64,000 nucleotides of DNA from Rhodoblastus acidophilus. Its GTDB lineage: Bacteria; Pseudomonadota; Alphaproteobacteria; Rhizobiales; Beijerinckiaceae. The notes beneath the pieces are model-generated. The model ran no database searches and was not told the DNA's origin. It saw only the letters and a program-made list of their open reading frames with translations. Where the stretch lies: assembly GCF_025961575.1 (NCBI RefSeq), contig NZ_JAOQNX010000005.1:1-64000 (forward strand), in the 5' to 3' direction. Of this stretch, positions 17,670-26,893 are shown in pieces; within the stretch, counting starts at the first letter, position 1, and each line of letters starts with the position of its first letter. The translations under genes and the position numbers were made by a program.

Positions 17670-19055
17670 TTACTCCGTCGCGGCGGCATTGCGCCCGCGT
17701 GTCCTGCGCGGCGCGGCGACGGGTGAGGCTTTGATTCGCTCCAGCAGGACCGACGCGGGTTCGTCATCGGGGTCTTGGGGCACAAGCTCGCCGCGAAAAG
17801 CTTTGGCGAGAAGGGCCTGATCCAGCCGGTCGAGGATTTTGGAGGCCGACGCCGCCTCGGCGGCCATGCGATCGATTTTGGCGAAAGCGGATTCGATGCG
17901 GCGGACGATTTCGCCGGCTTGCTCCGAGTCCACAATGGGAACTTCGAACGCGCGAATCTGCTCAAAACTCAGATGAGGCCGGGCAGCGCCATACATTGCT
18001 TCGTTGAAGTCGCCTCGACCATGTTTTTCGCTGTTGAACCAGTAGGCGTAGAACGACGCCACTGATGGGTCGCTGAGCCGAAGCAGAGCTACACTCTGAC
18101 ATACAAAGTAATTCTCATGCTCGTCTGAAACCCAGCAGATGTCGCCCGTTCCCGCTCCGACGATAGTCAGAAGAAGATCGTTCTTTTGAATTTTTGACCG
18201 TTGGGCATCACGTCCATCTAGAGGTGGATCAACGAACCGTTTCGGCGACGGGTCGAACCGCAACGGTCGTATGTTCCCGGCCAGCACAAAAACGCTCTCA
18301 CCCCGATCATAATAGGTCGCCCAATCCCGCGATCCACTTGTGAGGTGTGACATGAGTTCGCCGAAGGGCCGTCTTCTGGCGTCCTCTGTGGCCATGGCGA
18401 TGATCTCACCCATGATCGCCTGTTTGGCGCGGGCGACGAGGGCGGGGATGCGGTCGAGATCGGCGCGAGCGCGTTTGCTGCTCGCGTCCAGCGCATCCAG
18501 TTTGGCGACGATGCGGCGTTGCTCAGGCAAAGGCGGAAGCGCGATATGAAACGCCTTGACCTCGGGAAAATAGATCGTCGTGTGCGTCGATCCATTCCCG
18601 AAGCGCCTGATGTCACTGCCTTCGGCCAGAAGCGCCAGCATCAAATAGTCGGGGTCAAGCGCATCGCCACATGACCAAGTGACAAAATCCTGACTGGTCG
18701 CCATCGGACGCGCCATCTTGACGACGTATCCGACGGATGCGGTTCTGGACAAACAAACCGTATCTTTTGGCAACCAGCGCGCGGCTGAATTCGCCAAGCC
18801 GAGTTCTGTCACATGCTGTTCAGTATCTTCGATGACGCGGCCATGATGCCGGTTGGCGTCGCGCAGACCGATCCATGGAACATCGCCATCCCAGTATTCG
18901 GGAAATTGGCGGCTCGGCGTGTGGCCTGTTCCGAGTTCGGCCAAATCGGAAAGCGGCGTCCAAGCCCATCCGCTCTTGAGCTTTGTGCAAGGGTTGCCAA
19001 CGGAGATCGCATTCTTGCCCGGAATAACCCGTTCACTCGCGGGACGGCCACTCAT
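17670..19055 (-). CDS. hsdS: type I restriction-modification specificity subunit HsdS
   Basis: A 461-residue protein with two target-recognition domains each followed by a long helix. The first recognition domain has GWAWTPLSDLAELGTGHTP, the helix at about 195-235 begins LPPLPEQRRIVAKLDAL (the classic conserved HsdS segment), and a second domain is followed by a helix with GEIVRRIESAFAKIDRM. HsdS gives sequence specificity to the HsdM2S methylase and the full restriction complex. It is separated from hsdM by the zeta-like and small genes, an unusual order. The two halves look unrelated in sequence, so an asymmetric bipartite target is expected. The recognition site cannot be predicted. Confidence 0.9.
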   Translation of the reverse strand: MSGRPASERVIPGKNAISVGNPCTKLKSGWAWTPLSDLAELGTGHTPSRQFPEYWDGDVPWIGLRDANRHHGRVIEDTEQHVTELGLANSAARWLPKDTVCLSRTASVGYVVKMARPMATSQDFVTWSCGDALDPDYLMLALLAEGSDIRRFGNGSTHTTIYFPEVKAFHIALPPLPEQRRIVAKLDALDASSKRARADLDRIPALVARAKQAIMGEIIAMATEDARRRPFGELMSHLTSGSRDWATYYDRGESVFVLAGNIRPLRFDPSPKRFVDPPLDGRDAQRSKIQKNDLLLTIVGAGTGDICWVSDEHENYFVCQSVALLRLSDPSVASFYAYWFNSEKHGRGDFNEAMYGAARPHLSFEQIRAFEVPIVDSEQAGEIVRRIESAFAKIDRMAAEAASASKILDRLDQALLAKAFRGELVPQDPDDEPASVLLERIKASPVAAPRRTRGRNAAATE

Positions 19056-19097
19056 TTCAAATTCATTCCAGTCTAGGTCCCGTTCTGGCTTTACTGA

Positions 19098-19289
19098 TCA
19101 ATGCGCCGCATTCGTTCTTGGCGGTTCGGGCAAAAGCCGGCCATCGGCATCGACGAGGACAACCTTTCCATCACGGCAGGTCGCAAGGGGGCGGCCCGTG
19201 CGGCGAGAGTCCTCAAGCAGCGCTTGCCCGGCGGCCTCGATGCCCTGCTTGATGCCCTCCATCAGTGAGGGCGGGGTGCGCTGCGTCAT
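19098..19289 (-). CDS. small protein coupled to the zeta-like kinase
   Basis: A 63-residue frame whose ATG overlaps the stop of the zeta-like gene by four bases (ATGA). The N-terminal half is a helix (PSLMEGIKQGIEAAGQALLED) and the C-terminal half has the strand pattern GKVVLVDADGRLLPEPP. It could be a partner or antidote of the kinase, although epsilon-type antitoxins are larger and usually come first. It is 42 bases upstream of hsdS and belongs to the same operon. No family recognised. Confidence 0.5.
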   Translation of the reverse strand: MTQRTPPSLMEGIKQGIEAAGQALLEDSRRTGRPLATCRDGKVVLVDADGRLLPEPPRTNAAH

Positions 19290-19855
19290 GGCATTTGCTC
19301 CTGAACCCGGCTCCACAGCGCGGGATCGTGAAGGGTGACGGCTCCGGCGCGCTTTTCGACGATGAACCGCGCGGGCGAAAATTCCGCGTCCAGAATAGCG
19401 CCGTCTTCGGCCATCGGCCAATAGAGATCCAACAGATTGCGCCAGCCGGCGCCATGGCGGCGGCGGATGACGTCGGGCGGGATGTCATGGCCGCCCTCGC
19501 TGACCCGACGGGCGACGCGGACCATGGCGAGTTCTGGCGAGCGCAGCCAGAAAAACAGCAAGGTGAAGCGATAGCCGAGTTGTTGGCATCGGCGGATCAG
19601 GGCGGCGTGGCCGCGCCCGGCGCAGGTGGTTTCGAAGGCGAAGGATGCGCCGGCGCCGATCAACTGTTCCATCCGCTCCAGCATGACCCGTCCCGCCGCC
19701 AACGCCGCGCCGTCCGGATTGAACGGCGACAACCCCTTGGCGATCTCGTCGGCGTTGACGAATTCGACGATACCGGTGAAGCGCGGCAACAGCACCTTGG
19801 CGGCGGTGGTCTTTCCGGCGCCATTGGGGCCGCCGATGACGAGAAGCTCCTTCAT
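19286..19855 (-). CDS. zeta-toxin-like P-loop kinase embedded in the hsd operon
   Basis: A 189-residue protein starting MKELLVIGGPNGAGKTTAAK, a Walker A motif at residues 8-16, followed by the zeta-family pattern VNADEIAKGLSPFNPD and FAFETTCAGRG. These fit zeta/PezT-like kinases, some of which phosphorylate UDP-N-acetylglucosamine and act as toxins; others of this short group are of unknown role. Its start overlaps the hsdM stop by four bases, so it is translated with the methylase. Insertion of such a gene between hsdM and hsdS ties a possible toxin to a restriction system, perhaps as an addiction or back-up abortive module. Toxicity is inferred, not shown. Confidence 0.7.
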   Translation of the reverse strand: MKELLVIGGPNGAGKTTAAKVLLPRFTGIVEFVNADEIAKGLSPFNPDGAALAAGRVMLERMEQLIGAGASFAFETTCAGRGHAALIRRCQQLGYRFTLLFFWLRSPELAMVRVARRVSEGGHDIPPDVIRRRHGAGWRNLLDLYWPMAEDGAILDAEFSPARFIVEKRAGAVTLHDPALWSRVQEQMP

Positions 19856-21297
19856 GCGACCGGCTCGCCGGCCAGTTCCTCGCCCAGCGCCTCGATCTCC
19901 AGCAGCGCGCTTTTCAGATGCCCCATCAGCGCGTCGATCAATTCCTCCGGCTCGGTCAGCGTATCTTCGGCGTCATTGGACGCATCCCGCAGCCAGGTGA
20001 TGTCGAGATTGTCGCCCCGCGCGGCGATGAACTCGCGGGTGAAACAGCGGAAGCGGCCTTCCTCGCCCTGATCGACGCGGGGCGCGCGGCCTAGCGGATC
20101 GGTGCCGAAGGCGGTTTCAAAATCGGCGAAATGTTCAAGCGTCAACGGGCTGGTCTTGCCAAAGGCGGGCATATTTCCGCGCAAGTCATAGATCCAGACT
20201 CTTTCGGTCTGGCCGCTGTCGCCAATCCCCTTGGTGAAGAAGATGACATTGGTCTTCACGCCCTGCGCGTAAAAAATGCCGGTGGGCAGGCGCAGAATCG
20301 TGTGCAGGTCGGCGCGGTCCATCACCATCCGCCGCAGGTCGCGCCCGCGACCGTCTTCAAACAACACGTTGTCGGGCACGACAATGGCGGCGCGCCCGCC
20401 GGGTTTTAACGCACGCAGGCAATGTTCCACAAAGGGAAGCTGATAGGAGGATACGGCGGCGGTCACGGTGAGGTCGTCGCGCGACGGTTTTCCGCCCGCC
20501 GGGCCGAACGGCGGATTGGTGAGGATGACATCGGCCTTTTGCAGCTCGGCGCCATCGGGCGAAAGCGTGTCGCCAAGGCGGATGTGCCAGCTGTCGATCC
20601 CGTGCAAAAACAGGTTCATCAGCAGCAGGCGATAGACGCCCTCGACGTTTTCCATGCCATGCAAAGCATGGTGGATCTGGAATTCCTGCGCCTTGGGCGG
20701 GAGGGTGAAGAAGTCATCCGTGGCGGCGCGCATATAACTGTTGGCGGCGATGAGGAAGCCGCCGGTGCCCGTGGCGGGGTCCTGAATGGTTTCACCGGCT
20801 TCGGGCTGCATCAGCCTCACCAGCAGGTCGATCAGCACGCGTGGGGTAAAATACTGTCCGGCGCCGCGCTTGGTTTCCTCGGCGTTTTTCTGCAACAGGC
20901 CTTCGTAGAGATCGCCGAAGGAATCGCGCGCCTCGCTGAACCAGCGCAGGTCGTCGATGGCTGCCACCAGTCTGTCGAGGTTGACCGGCTCGCGAATAAA
21001 AGTGGCGGCGTTGGCGAAGACCGCTTGCACCGTGCGATCCAGTCGTTTTTCCGGGTCGCCGAGATCGGCGAGGATGCGGCGATAAAGCGCCAGCCGCTTG
21101 ATCCCCTCCTCGGCGACAAGATCGCCCCAGCGCGCGCCGGCCGGAATCTTGCCGTCCTCGCGCTTATGTTCCGCCATCATTTTGAGGAACAGCAGATAAG
21201 TCAGCTCGGTGACATATTGCTGGTAGGTGATTCCGTCTTTACGGAGCACCGTGCAGAGCCGCCAGAGCTTTTGGACCAGATCGGACGAGGGATTCAT
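19852..21297 (-). CDS. hsdM: type I restriction-modification methylase HsdM
   Basis: A 481-residue N6-adenine methyltransferase. The N-terminal helical HsdM_N domain (LVQKLWRLCTVLRKDG) is followed by the AdoMet-binding motif DPATGTGGFLIAA near residue 185 and the catalytic motif NPPF near 285, then FTKGIG and a C-terminal helical region. The ATG at 21297 is preferred because GGAG lies five bases before it. With two HsdM and one HsdS it methylates the host target; with HsdR it restricts foreign DNA. It follows hsdR after 20 bases. All key motifs are intact. Confidence 0.92.
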   Translation of the reverse strand: MNPSSDLVQKLWRLCTVLRKDGITYQQYVTELTYLLFLKMMAEHKREDGKIPAGARWGDLVAEEGIKRLALYRRILADLGDPEKRLDRTVQAVFANAATFIREPVNLDRLVAAIDDLRWFSEARDSFGDLYEGLLQKNAEETKRGAGQYFTPRVLIDLLVRLMQPEAGETIQDPATGTGGFLIAANSYMRAATDDFFTLPPKAQEFQIHHALHGMENVEGVYRLLLMNLFLHGIDSWHIRLGDTLSPDGAELQKADVILTNPPFGPAGGKPSRDDLTVTAAVSSYQLPFVEHCLRALKPGGRAAIVVPDNVLFEDGRGRDLRRMVMDRADLHTILRLPTGIFYAQGVKTNVIFFTKGIGDSGQTERVWIYDLRGNMPAFGKTSPLTLEHFADFETAFGTDPLGRAPRVDQGEEGRFRCFTREFIAARGDNLDITWLRDASNDAEDTLTEPEELIDALMGHLKSALLEIEALGEELAGEPVA

Positions 21298-21317
21298 AGA
21301 CACTCCGAATCGACCGG

Positions 21318-24300
21318 CTAGCTGGCGCGGCCCCAGATCGCTTCGTTAAAGTCGGCAAGCACGTCCTGCAAGCCATGGCCGAATTCTGCGTCAACGGTGT
21401 CAAAACCGCCCTGCGCCGCGAAGGCCGGCTCGGCGAGGATGGCGCGGTCGCCGACGGGTTGCTCTTTCAGGACGCGCCCGATGCGCCGCAGCCATTGCTT
21501 CTGTTTTTGGGTCCATGGCTTTGCGGCCTCGATCCGGGCAAGCGCGGAATCGACGCGGGCCGCATAGGGAACGAGCGGATCGCCCAACGCGGCCTGCCGG
21601 ACAAAGCCGATGATGTGGGCGGCGATGTCGGCGTTGCGGGCGCGGCCATAGGCGCGGCGCAGCTTGGCTTCGGAAAAGCCGTGGTCGTCGAGTTCGGCGG
21701 CGAGGGTTTTCAGTTCGTTGCGGGTGAGTTCGCGGGGTTTTTGCGTCGCGGCGATCAACGCCGCCGATGCATTCATGTTCTCGCGCACGAACCGCTCGAA
21801 GGCGGAGATATAGTCTTCCGGACTGGCGGCGCCTTCGAACACATCCTCGACGGACACCAATTCATCGGAATGGGTGGAAATGTAGATCCCCCGGTCGCCG
21901 CCAGCCGGGCGGGCGCCCGAGGCGACGCCCAGCGCGGACGACTGGCTTTGCAAAAAGGCAGCGGCCTCATGAGGCGCCGCCGCGCGCAAGCGGGCGAGGA
22001 ATTGTTCGGGCGTGGCGCCGGAAGCGCGCTCAAAAGCCTCGCGCTGCGGCTCGGTGAAATGGCGCATGGCGCGGCGCAGGCGCACAACGATCTGATCGCG
22101 CACGAAGATGCGGTCCTCGTCCGTCGGCGCCCGCAAGAAATCCGAGACGAGAGTGGCGAGCGAGACATTGGCGTCAACGACGACCGGCCTCATGTCGGTG
22201 ACGGCCTGAAGATTGGCGTAGATATCGACGGCGTCGAAAATGCGAAACACTTCCTTGCCGATCTCGTCGCATTTCCGCGTCGCCCGCCCGATCATCTGGT
22301 CATAGAGGATGCGGCTGTTGACCCGGCGGACGAAGACCAGATTGCAGATGGCGGGAACATCGACGCCCGTGGTGAGCAGATCGACGGTGACGACATATTT
22401 CGGGCGAGGGTCGTTGCGGTAGGCGAGGATGAGATCGCCGGGCTTGTCTACCTTGCCGGTGATTTTTTGGACGAGGTCGTGCGGCTGCGGACCGTATTCG
22501 GTTTCCAACGCCTTGCGGAGCTGATCGACCAGCGTGTCGGCGTGGTCGTCGCGGGCGGCGAACAGCAGGGTTTTGCCGGGGGCCGAGGGCGGGATTTCCA
22601 AGGCGACGGCCTCGGCCACGACGCGGTTGAACTCGGTCGAATAGACTTTTTTGTTGAATTCCTGGATTTCGAAATCGACCTGATCGGGCGTTTGGAAAAG
22701 GTCGATCTGGCCGCTGCGGGGATCGATGATTTCGACTTCGTCACCCGCCGAAAAGGTGATGCCGGCGACAGCCAGGGCGGTCTTGATGCGGCGCGGCGGC
22801 GCGTGGTCGATGAGATAGCCGTCCACGACGGCCTGCCGGTAGCTGTAGCGATAAACGGGGGCGCCAAAAATTTCGGCGGTATGCAAGGCGGGCGTCGCGG
22901 TCAGCGCGATATTGGCCGCGTCGAAATAGTCGAGGACGCGGCGGTATTTGGAAAGGTAATCCTCCAGCGAGCGGAATTCGAGGTCCTCCTCGCGCAGTTC
23001 GGCGTCGAGCGTATAGCCGCGATGCGCCTCATCGACGACGATGCAATCGTAGGTTCCCGGCGAGGGGCGTTCGTCGATGCCCTCGGCTGAGATGACCCGC
23101 TTGACCATCGCCTGCACTGTGGCGACGTGGACGCGGGTTTCCTTGGCCGGCAGCTTCGCGTCGAGTCCGGCGACCGAATAGCTCTCGTCAAACTTCAGAA
23201 GGCCCTCAAGTTCGGTATTGGCGAGGGCGCGCAGGGTTTGCTTGCCGAGTTCGTTTCGGTCGACCAGAAACAGGATGCGGCGGAACCGCTTGTGCTTGAG
23301 CAGCCGATACATCAGGGCGATGCAGGTGCGGGTTTTTCCCGTCCCTGTCGCCATGGCGACGAGAATTTCGCGCTGGCTGCGTCCGAGCGCCGCCTCGATT
23401 GCCGTGATCGCCTCCTGCTGATAGGGGCGAATGCCGGCGTAATCGAAGGATTCGGCGGCGAGGCCTGAGCCATCGGTCGTCTGCGCCAGCTTTTCCCTGA
23501 GATCGTGCGGTGTGAACCAGTCGCTCAGGGCCAAGGGCAGATTGGCGGCGCGTCGGGCGTCGCGGAACCAGACGCCGGATTTCGTCAGCATCTGCTTCAC
23601 ATAGGGGCGACCGTTGGTGGCGAAGAGAAAGGGAACGCCGCCGGGCGCATCCCCCGACAGCGCGGCAGGCAGGCGGTGTTCGTTGTCCAGCTTGACGCCT
23701 TTGGCATAGCGGCCAGTCTGGACCAGAACGCCGGGAACATCGGTCTTGCCGCGCTTGGCTTCGATCAGGCCAACGCAATGACCATCGAGAAACAGGGCGT
23801 AATCGACGGGGCCGGTGGCGGTTGGCCATTCGGCGATGGCTATGGCTGGCGTGGAATCGGGACGTGTTCCCGCAGCATGGCGCAGGCGCGCCGAATCCAC
23901 GGTCCAGCCGGCTGCGGCCAGCTTGGCGTCGATGAGGACGCGGGTGTCGGCTTCATCCAGTTCAATGTTCGCGTCGGCGGTTTCGGCCTGCTGCGCCCTT
24001 TGCGCCATGTCGGCGGGAGTCTGACTTTGCGCCTCGGCCCGCAGGCGGTCGAGCGTGCGCTGGACTTGGTCGCGGGCTGCGGCTTCTTCCGCCGCCAATT
24101 GCTCCCACTGGACGCGTTCTTCAGCTTCGCGTTTTGCCAAGGCCTCGGCGTCGAGGCGACTGCGCGCGGTCTCCTCGGCGACCCGACGCGCTTTTTCCGC
24201 TGCGCTTTCGGTTGCGGCGAGCTGGTCGCGCAGCCGCGCGATCTCTTCGGTCAGTTCGGCCTTTGAGTCGTTCGGCGGTTCGGGCGGGCAAAAGGCGCCG

Positions 24301-24731
24301 GCATGGAAATTTCTGTCCGGTCCATAAGCGCGCAGGAACCACACGCCGAGTTGGCGCGCGACCTTCAGCCCGGTCAAGGCCTGCTGTGGCGTGCCGAGGT
24401 TTTCGTGGACGGCGGCGTTGCCGTATCGGCGAAGAAAATGGAAGACGTCTGCCGCCTGCTTCGGCAGCTTGCCTGCTTGTTGCAAGCTGCGAAGGGTCTC
24501 GTCGAAATTGGCGCGGGCGTCGAGGGCGAGACCGTTTCGGGCGGCGAGCGATTTCGCCATGTATTCAGCAAATTGCCGCAATTTCCCCAGCGCGGTTGGG
24601 GCGTCCGCATGGAAGGCCCATTCGGCGAGGGCGCCCAGACGGGCGAGGTCCGCGTCAAATGACTTCAGGAAATCGAAGTTGCGAGAATTCGGGCCCACAA
24701 TGGCCGCCTGCTTGGTTTCGAACGCGGGCAT
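21318..24731 (-). CDS. hsdR: type I restriction endonuclease subunit HsdR with DUF4145
   Basis: A 1,137-residue motor/nuclease. Residues 1-120 fit a DUF4145 domain; then a long coiled coil (about 150-245, Ala/Glu/Arg rich); then the nuclease region with DYALFLDGHCVGLIEAKRG near 330 (D ... E-A-K, the PD-(D/E)XK core); then a DEAD-type motor with MATGTGKTRTCIAL near 460, VDEAHRGY near 570 and IGRATRKCDEIG near 800; and a C-terminal EcoEI-like domain. It translocates DNA and cuts at collision sites. First gene of the minus-strand hsd operon. The coiled coil between DUF4145 and the nuclease is longer than in the classical enzymes but known in this subgroup. Confidence 0.92.
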   Translation of the reverse strand: MPAFETKQAAIVGPNSRNFDFLKSFDADLARLGALAEWAFHADAPTALGKLRQFAEYMAKSLAARNGLALDARANFDETLRSLQQAGKLPKQAADVFHFLRRYGNAAVHENLGTPQQALTGLKVARQLGVWFLRAYGPDRNFHAGAFCPPEPPNDSKAELTEEIARLRDQLAATESAAEKARRVAEETARSRLDAEALAKREAEERVQWEQLAAEEAAARDQVQRTLDRLRAEAQSQTPADMAQRAQQAETADANIELDEADTRVLIDAKLAAAGWTVDSARLRHAAGTRPDSTPAIAIAEWPTATGPVDYALFLDGHCVGLIEAKRGKTDVPGVLVQTGRYAKGVKLDNEHRLPAALSGDAPGGVPFLFATNGRPYVKQMLTKSGVWFRDARRAANLPLALSDWFTPHDLREKLAQTTDGSGLAAESFDYAGIRPYQQEAITAIEAALGRSQREILVAMATGTGKTRTCIALMYRLLKHKRFRRILFLVDRNELGKQTLRALANTELEGLLKFDESYSVAGLDAKLPAKETRVHVATVQAMVKRVISAEGIDERPSPGTYDCIVVDEAHRGYTLDAELREEDLEFRSLEDYLSKYRRVLDYFDAANIALTATPALHTAEIFGAPVYRYSYRQAVVDGYLIDHAPPRRIKTALAVAGITFSAGDEVEIIDPRSGQIDLFQTPDQVDFEIQEFNKKVYSTEFNRVVAEAVALEIPPSAPGKTLLFAARDDHADTLVDQLRKALETEYGPQPHDLVQKITGKVDKPGDLILAYRNDPRPKYVVTVDLLTTGVDVPAICNLVFVRRVNSRILYDQMIGRATRKCDEIGKEVFRIFDAVDIYANLQAVTDMRPVVVDANVSLATLVSDFLRAPTDEDRIFVRDQIVVRLRRAMRHFTEPQREAFERASGATPEQFLARLRAAAPHEAAAFLQSQSSALGVASGARPAGGDRGIYISTHSDELVSVEDVFEGAASPEDYISAFERFVRENMNASAALIAATQKPRELTRNELKTLAAELDDHGFSEAKLRRAYGRARNADIAAHIIGFVRQAALGDPLVPYAARVDSALARIEAAKPWTQKQKQWLRRIGRVLKEQPVGDRAILAEPAFAAQGGFDTVDAEFGHGLQDVLADFNEAIWGRAS

Positions 24732-25073
24732 ATTGGCTCAGGCTCAGGCATTCCGCAACGGTCGTCATTTCTTGCGTTTGGAGCGGCCATAACGCCGCGC
24801 GCAGCGAAGATGTCATCGCGAGGACTTCAAGAGCCAGCGAAACACAGGGCAGCGTCATGGTCACCGCCAGCAGCGAGCGCCGTACTGCCTGATATGGGGA
24901 AATTGACCGCCCCAGCCGCGCGATCAACCCGGCTCGCTTCCTCCCGTCGTTCCGCCGGTCGTGCAGCTCCGCCCCGCACGCGGCGCGCCGAAAGCGCGGG
25001 GTTTGATCGCGCGGCCATTGGTTCGGTCCGCATGTCCCCATCAGGCCGCACACGGCCCGCGACCAAGGGGACC
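24732..25073. other. divergent promoter region between hsdR and ardC
   Basis: About 340 bases between the starts of two divergent genes. No gene is convincing here: the open frame extending ardC upstream is Arg/Pro/Ser-rich and lacks a ribosome binding site. Both promoters must lie here, but no clear box stands out. Confidence 0.5.
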
Positions 25074-25952
25074 ATGATGAAAGCCCAGCATTTCGACATC
25101 CATCAGAGCATCACCGACACGATCATCGTCGCGATCGAGCGCGGCGCCGGCGAGTTCCAGCTTCCATGGCATCGGTCGGCGGGGAGCGCCATGCGCCCAA
25201 CCAATATCGATTCGAAAAAGCGGTACAGGGGCGTGAACGTCGTCGCTCTCTGGGCGATCTCCGACCAGCATGGCTATTCGTCGGGCCTCTGGGGCACCTA
25301 TCGCCAATGGGCGGAGGCCGGCGCCCAAGTCCGCAAAGGCGAGAAGGCGGCGTATGTGGCCTTCTACAAGGAGATCGCGGTCACCGACGAGGAGGACCGC
25401 CGCGAGACGCGCCTCATCGCACGCGCGAGCCCGGTCTTCGCGGCAGAACAGGTGGACGGCTATGCCGCGCCCACGCCAGACGCAACGACGTCTCCCATGA
25501 CGCCGATCGAGCAAGCCGAGGCGTTTGTCTCTCACACAGGCGCGGTGATCCAGCATGGTGGCGACCGAGCCTTCTATCGCCCGGCAACCGACCAGATTGC
25601 TCTACCGGTCCGCGAAGCCTTCGTGGGAACTCCGACGATCTCCCCGGCGGAAGCCTATTACGCGACCGCATTTCATGAGCTGACCCACTGGACTGGCCAT
25701 GAGAGCCGCTGCAACCGTCAACTTGGCAAGCGTTTCGGTGACGCGGCGTATGCGGCGGAGGAACTCGTTGCGGAACTCGGCGCCGCTTTCCTCTGCGCGG
25801 ACGTTGGCGTCAGCGCGGAACCGCGACTCGACCACGCTCAATATCTCGACCACTGGCTCCGCCTGATGCGAGCCGACAAGCGCGCCATTTTCACCGCCGC
25901 CGCGAAGGCGAGCGAGGCGGTTGCCTATTTGACGGCCTTGCAAGGAGGGTGA
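25074..25952 (+). CDS. ArdC-type antirestriction protein with zincin domain
   Basis: About 292 residues from the ATG at 25074 (AAGGGG upstream). The N-terminal ArdC domain (QSITDTIIVAIERGAGEFQLPW, then RGVNVVALWA and QVRKGEKAAYVAFYK) binds single-stranded DNA in characterised relatives; the C-terminal part carries HELTHWTGH near residue 200, a metallopeptidase HExxH zinc motif. Such proteins are carried by conjugative plasmids to protect the incoming single strand from host restriction. It stands divergent from the element's own restriction operon, so the element has both attack and anti-restriction tools. A hairpin overlapping its stop probably ends transcription. Confidence 0.85.
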   Translation: MMKAQHFDIHQSITDTIIVAIERGAGEFQLPWHRSAGSAMRPTNIDSKKRYRGVNVVALWAISDQHGYSSGLWGTYRQWAEAGAQVRKGEKAAYVAFYKEIAVTDEEDRRETRLIARASPVFAAEQVDGYAAPTPDATTSPMTPIEQAEAFVSHTGAVIQHGGDRAFYRPATDQIALPVREAFVGTPTISPAEAYYATAFHELTHWTGHESRCNRQLGKRFGDAAYAAEELVAELGAAFLCADVGVSAEPRLDHAQYLDHWLRLMRADKRAIFTAAAKASEAVAYLTALQGG

Positions 25953-25972
25953 GGCGAAGGCCTCCTTTCTTC
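25942..25972 (+). terminator. hairpin terminator overlapping the ardC stop
   Basis: AAGGAGG and CCTCCTT form a seven-base stem around a 12-base loop, followed by TCTTCC. The stem begins a few bases before the stop codon. Confidence 0.5.
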
Positions 25973-25978
25973 CGTCCT

Positions 25979-26002
25979 GTGCGGAAATCAAGATTTTCGC
26001 AC
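25979..26002. promoter_or_regulatory. palindrome, candidate resolvase binding site
   Basis: A 24-base palindrome with arms GTGCG-x-AAATC and its complement around a central AA, followed about 55 bases later by a further half-site GTGCGAAAAG just before the resolvase start. Serine resolvases bind paired 12-base half-sites upstream of their own gene, so this may be site I of a res site or an autoregulatory operator. Confidence 0.45.
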
Positions 26003-26070
26003 GTCCAGATGGGCTCTTGTGAAACAACGAGTTAGCATGTGCAAAAGTCTGGTGCGAAAAGGATGCGCGG

Positions 26071-26616
26071 ATGGCCGTAATTGGATATGCAAGAGTTTCG
26101 ACCGACGGCCAGTCTATCGATGCGCAGGTTGCGGAGTTGTCGGCAGCGGGCGTTGACCGAATTTACCGGGAGAAGGTGAGTGGCGCGAAGGCGGATCGGG
26201 CCGAACTCAAGCGCGCCATAGCCGCTGTTCGAGGCGGCGACATTCTCGTCGTTACTCGCCTCGATCGCCTTGCCCGTTCCACACGTGACCTTCTAAATGT
26301 TTTGGCCGCACTATCGGATCAGGGCGCTGGTTTTCGATCGCTGCGCGACACTTGGGCCGACACGACGACGGCGCATGGCAGGCTGATGGTGACGATCTTG
26401 GCGGGACTTGCGGAATTTGAGCGCGAACTCATCCTTGCACGGACCGGCGAGGGCCGGGAAAGGGCTAAGGAACGAGGAGTCCGTCTTGGCCGAAAGCCGA
26501 AATTGACCGCACATCAACGCCGCGAGGCAATCGCGAGACGTGAGGCTGGAGAATCGGTCTGCGAGATCGCACGCTCCTACGCCGTGCATCACACAACAAT
26601 CTGCCGGCTGCGATAA
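26071..26616 (+). CDS. serine recombinase (Tn3-type resolvase/invertase)
   Basis: A 181-residue small serine recombinase. The N-terminus IGYARVSTDGQS contains the nucleophilic serine at position 10; the catalytic core also shows ILVVTRLDRLARSTRDL and the long E helix with LAEFERELI. The C-terminal region (GESVCEIARSYAVHHTTICRL) is a helix-turn-helix DNA-binding domain. AAAGGA precedes the ATG. All expected active-site residues are present. Such enzymes resolve multimers or cointegrates, or invert DNA. No transposase lies beside it, so a dimer-resolution or stability role for the plasmid-like ancestor is likely. Confidence 0.9.
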   Translation: MAVIGYARVSTDGQSIDAQVAELSAAGVDRIYREKVSGAKADRAELKRAIAAVRGGDILVVTRLDRLARSTRDLLNVLAALSDQGAGFRSLRDTWADTTTAHGRLMVTILAGLAEFERELILARTGEGRERAKERGVRLGRKPKLTAHQRREAIARREAGESVCEIARSYAVHHTTICRLR

Positions 26617-26893
26617 GAGCATCTGCGTCGCTGTTACAAGCCGTGCGCGAAGGCGTACGGTAGAATTGCGATGACGCCATTCTCGACATGCCGGAGAACC
26701 TGGTCTTCAGCTGTGATCAGAGAAGGTGGGCTTGAGAGCCTACGCAATCACTTGTTAATGGTTTAGTTCGACGTTCGAAGACGGATGACGCGCGGAAGCC
26801 TGACGACCTCGTTTTATGTCTGCGCAGCAGCCGCGATCTCCGTGAAGATTTGCCAAATGGCCTTGGATGATATGTGCGAATTTGGAGGCAAAG

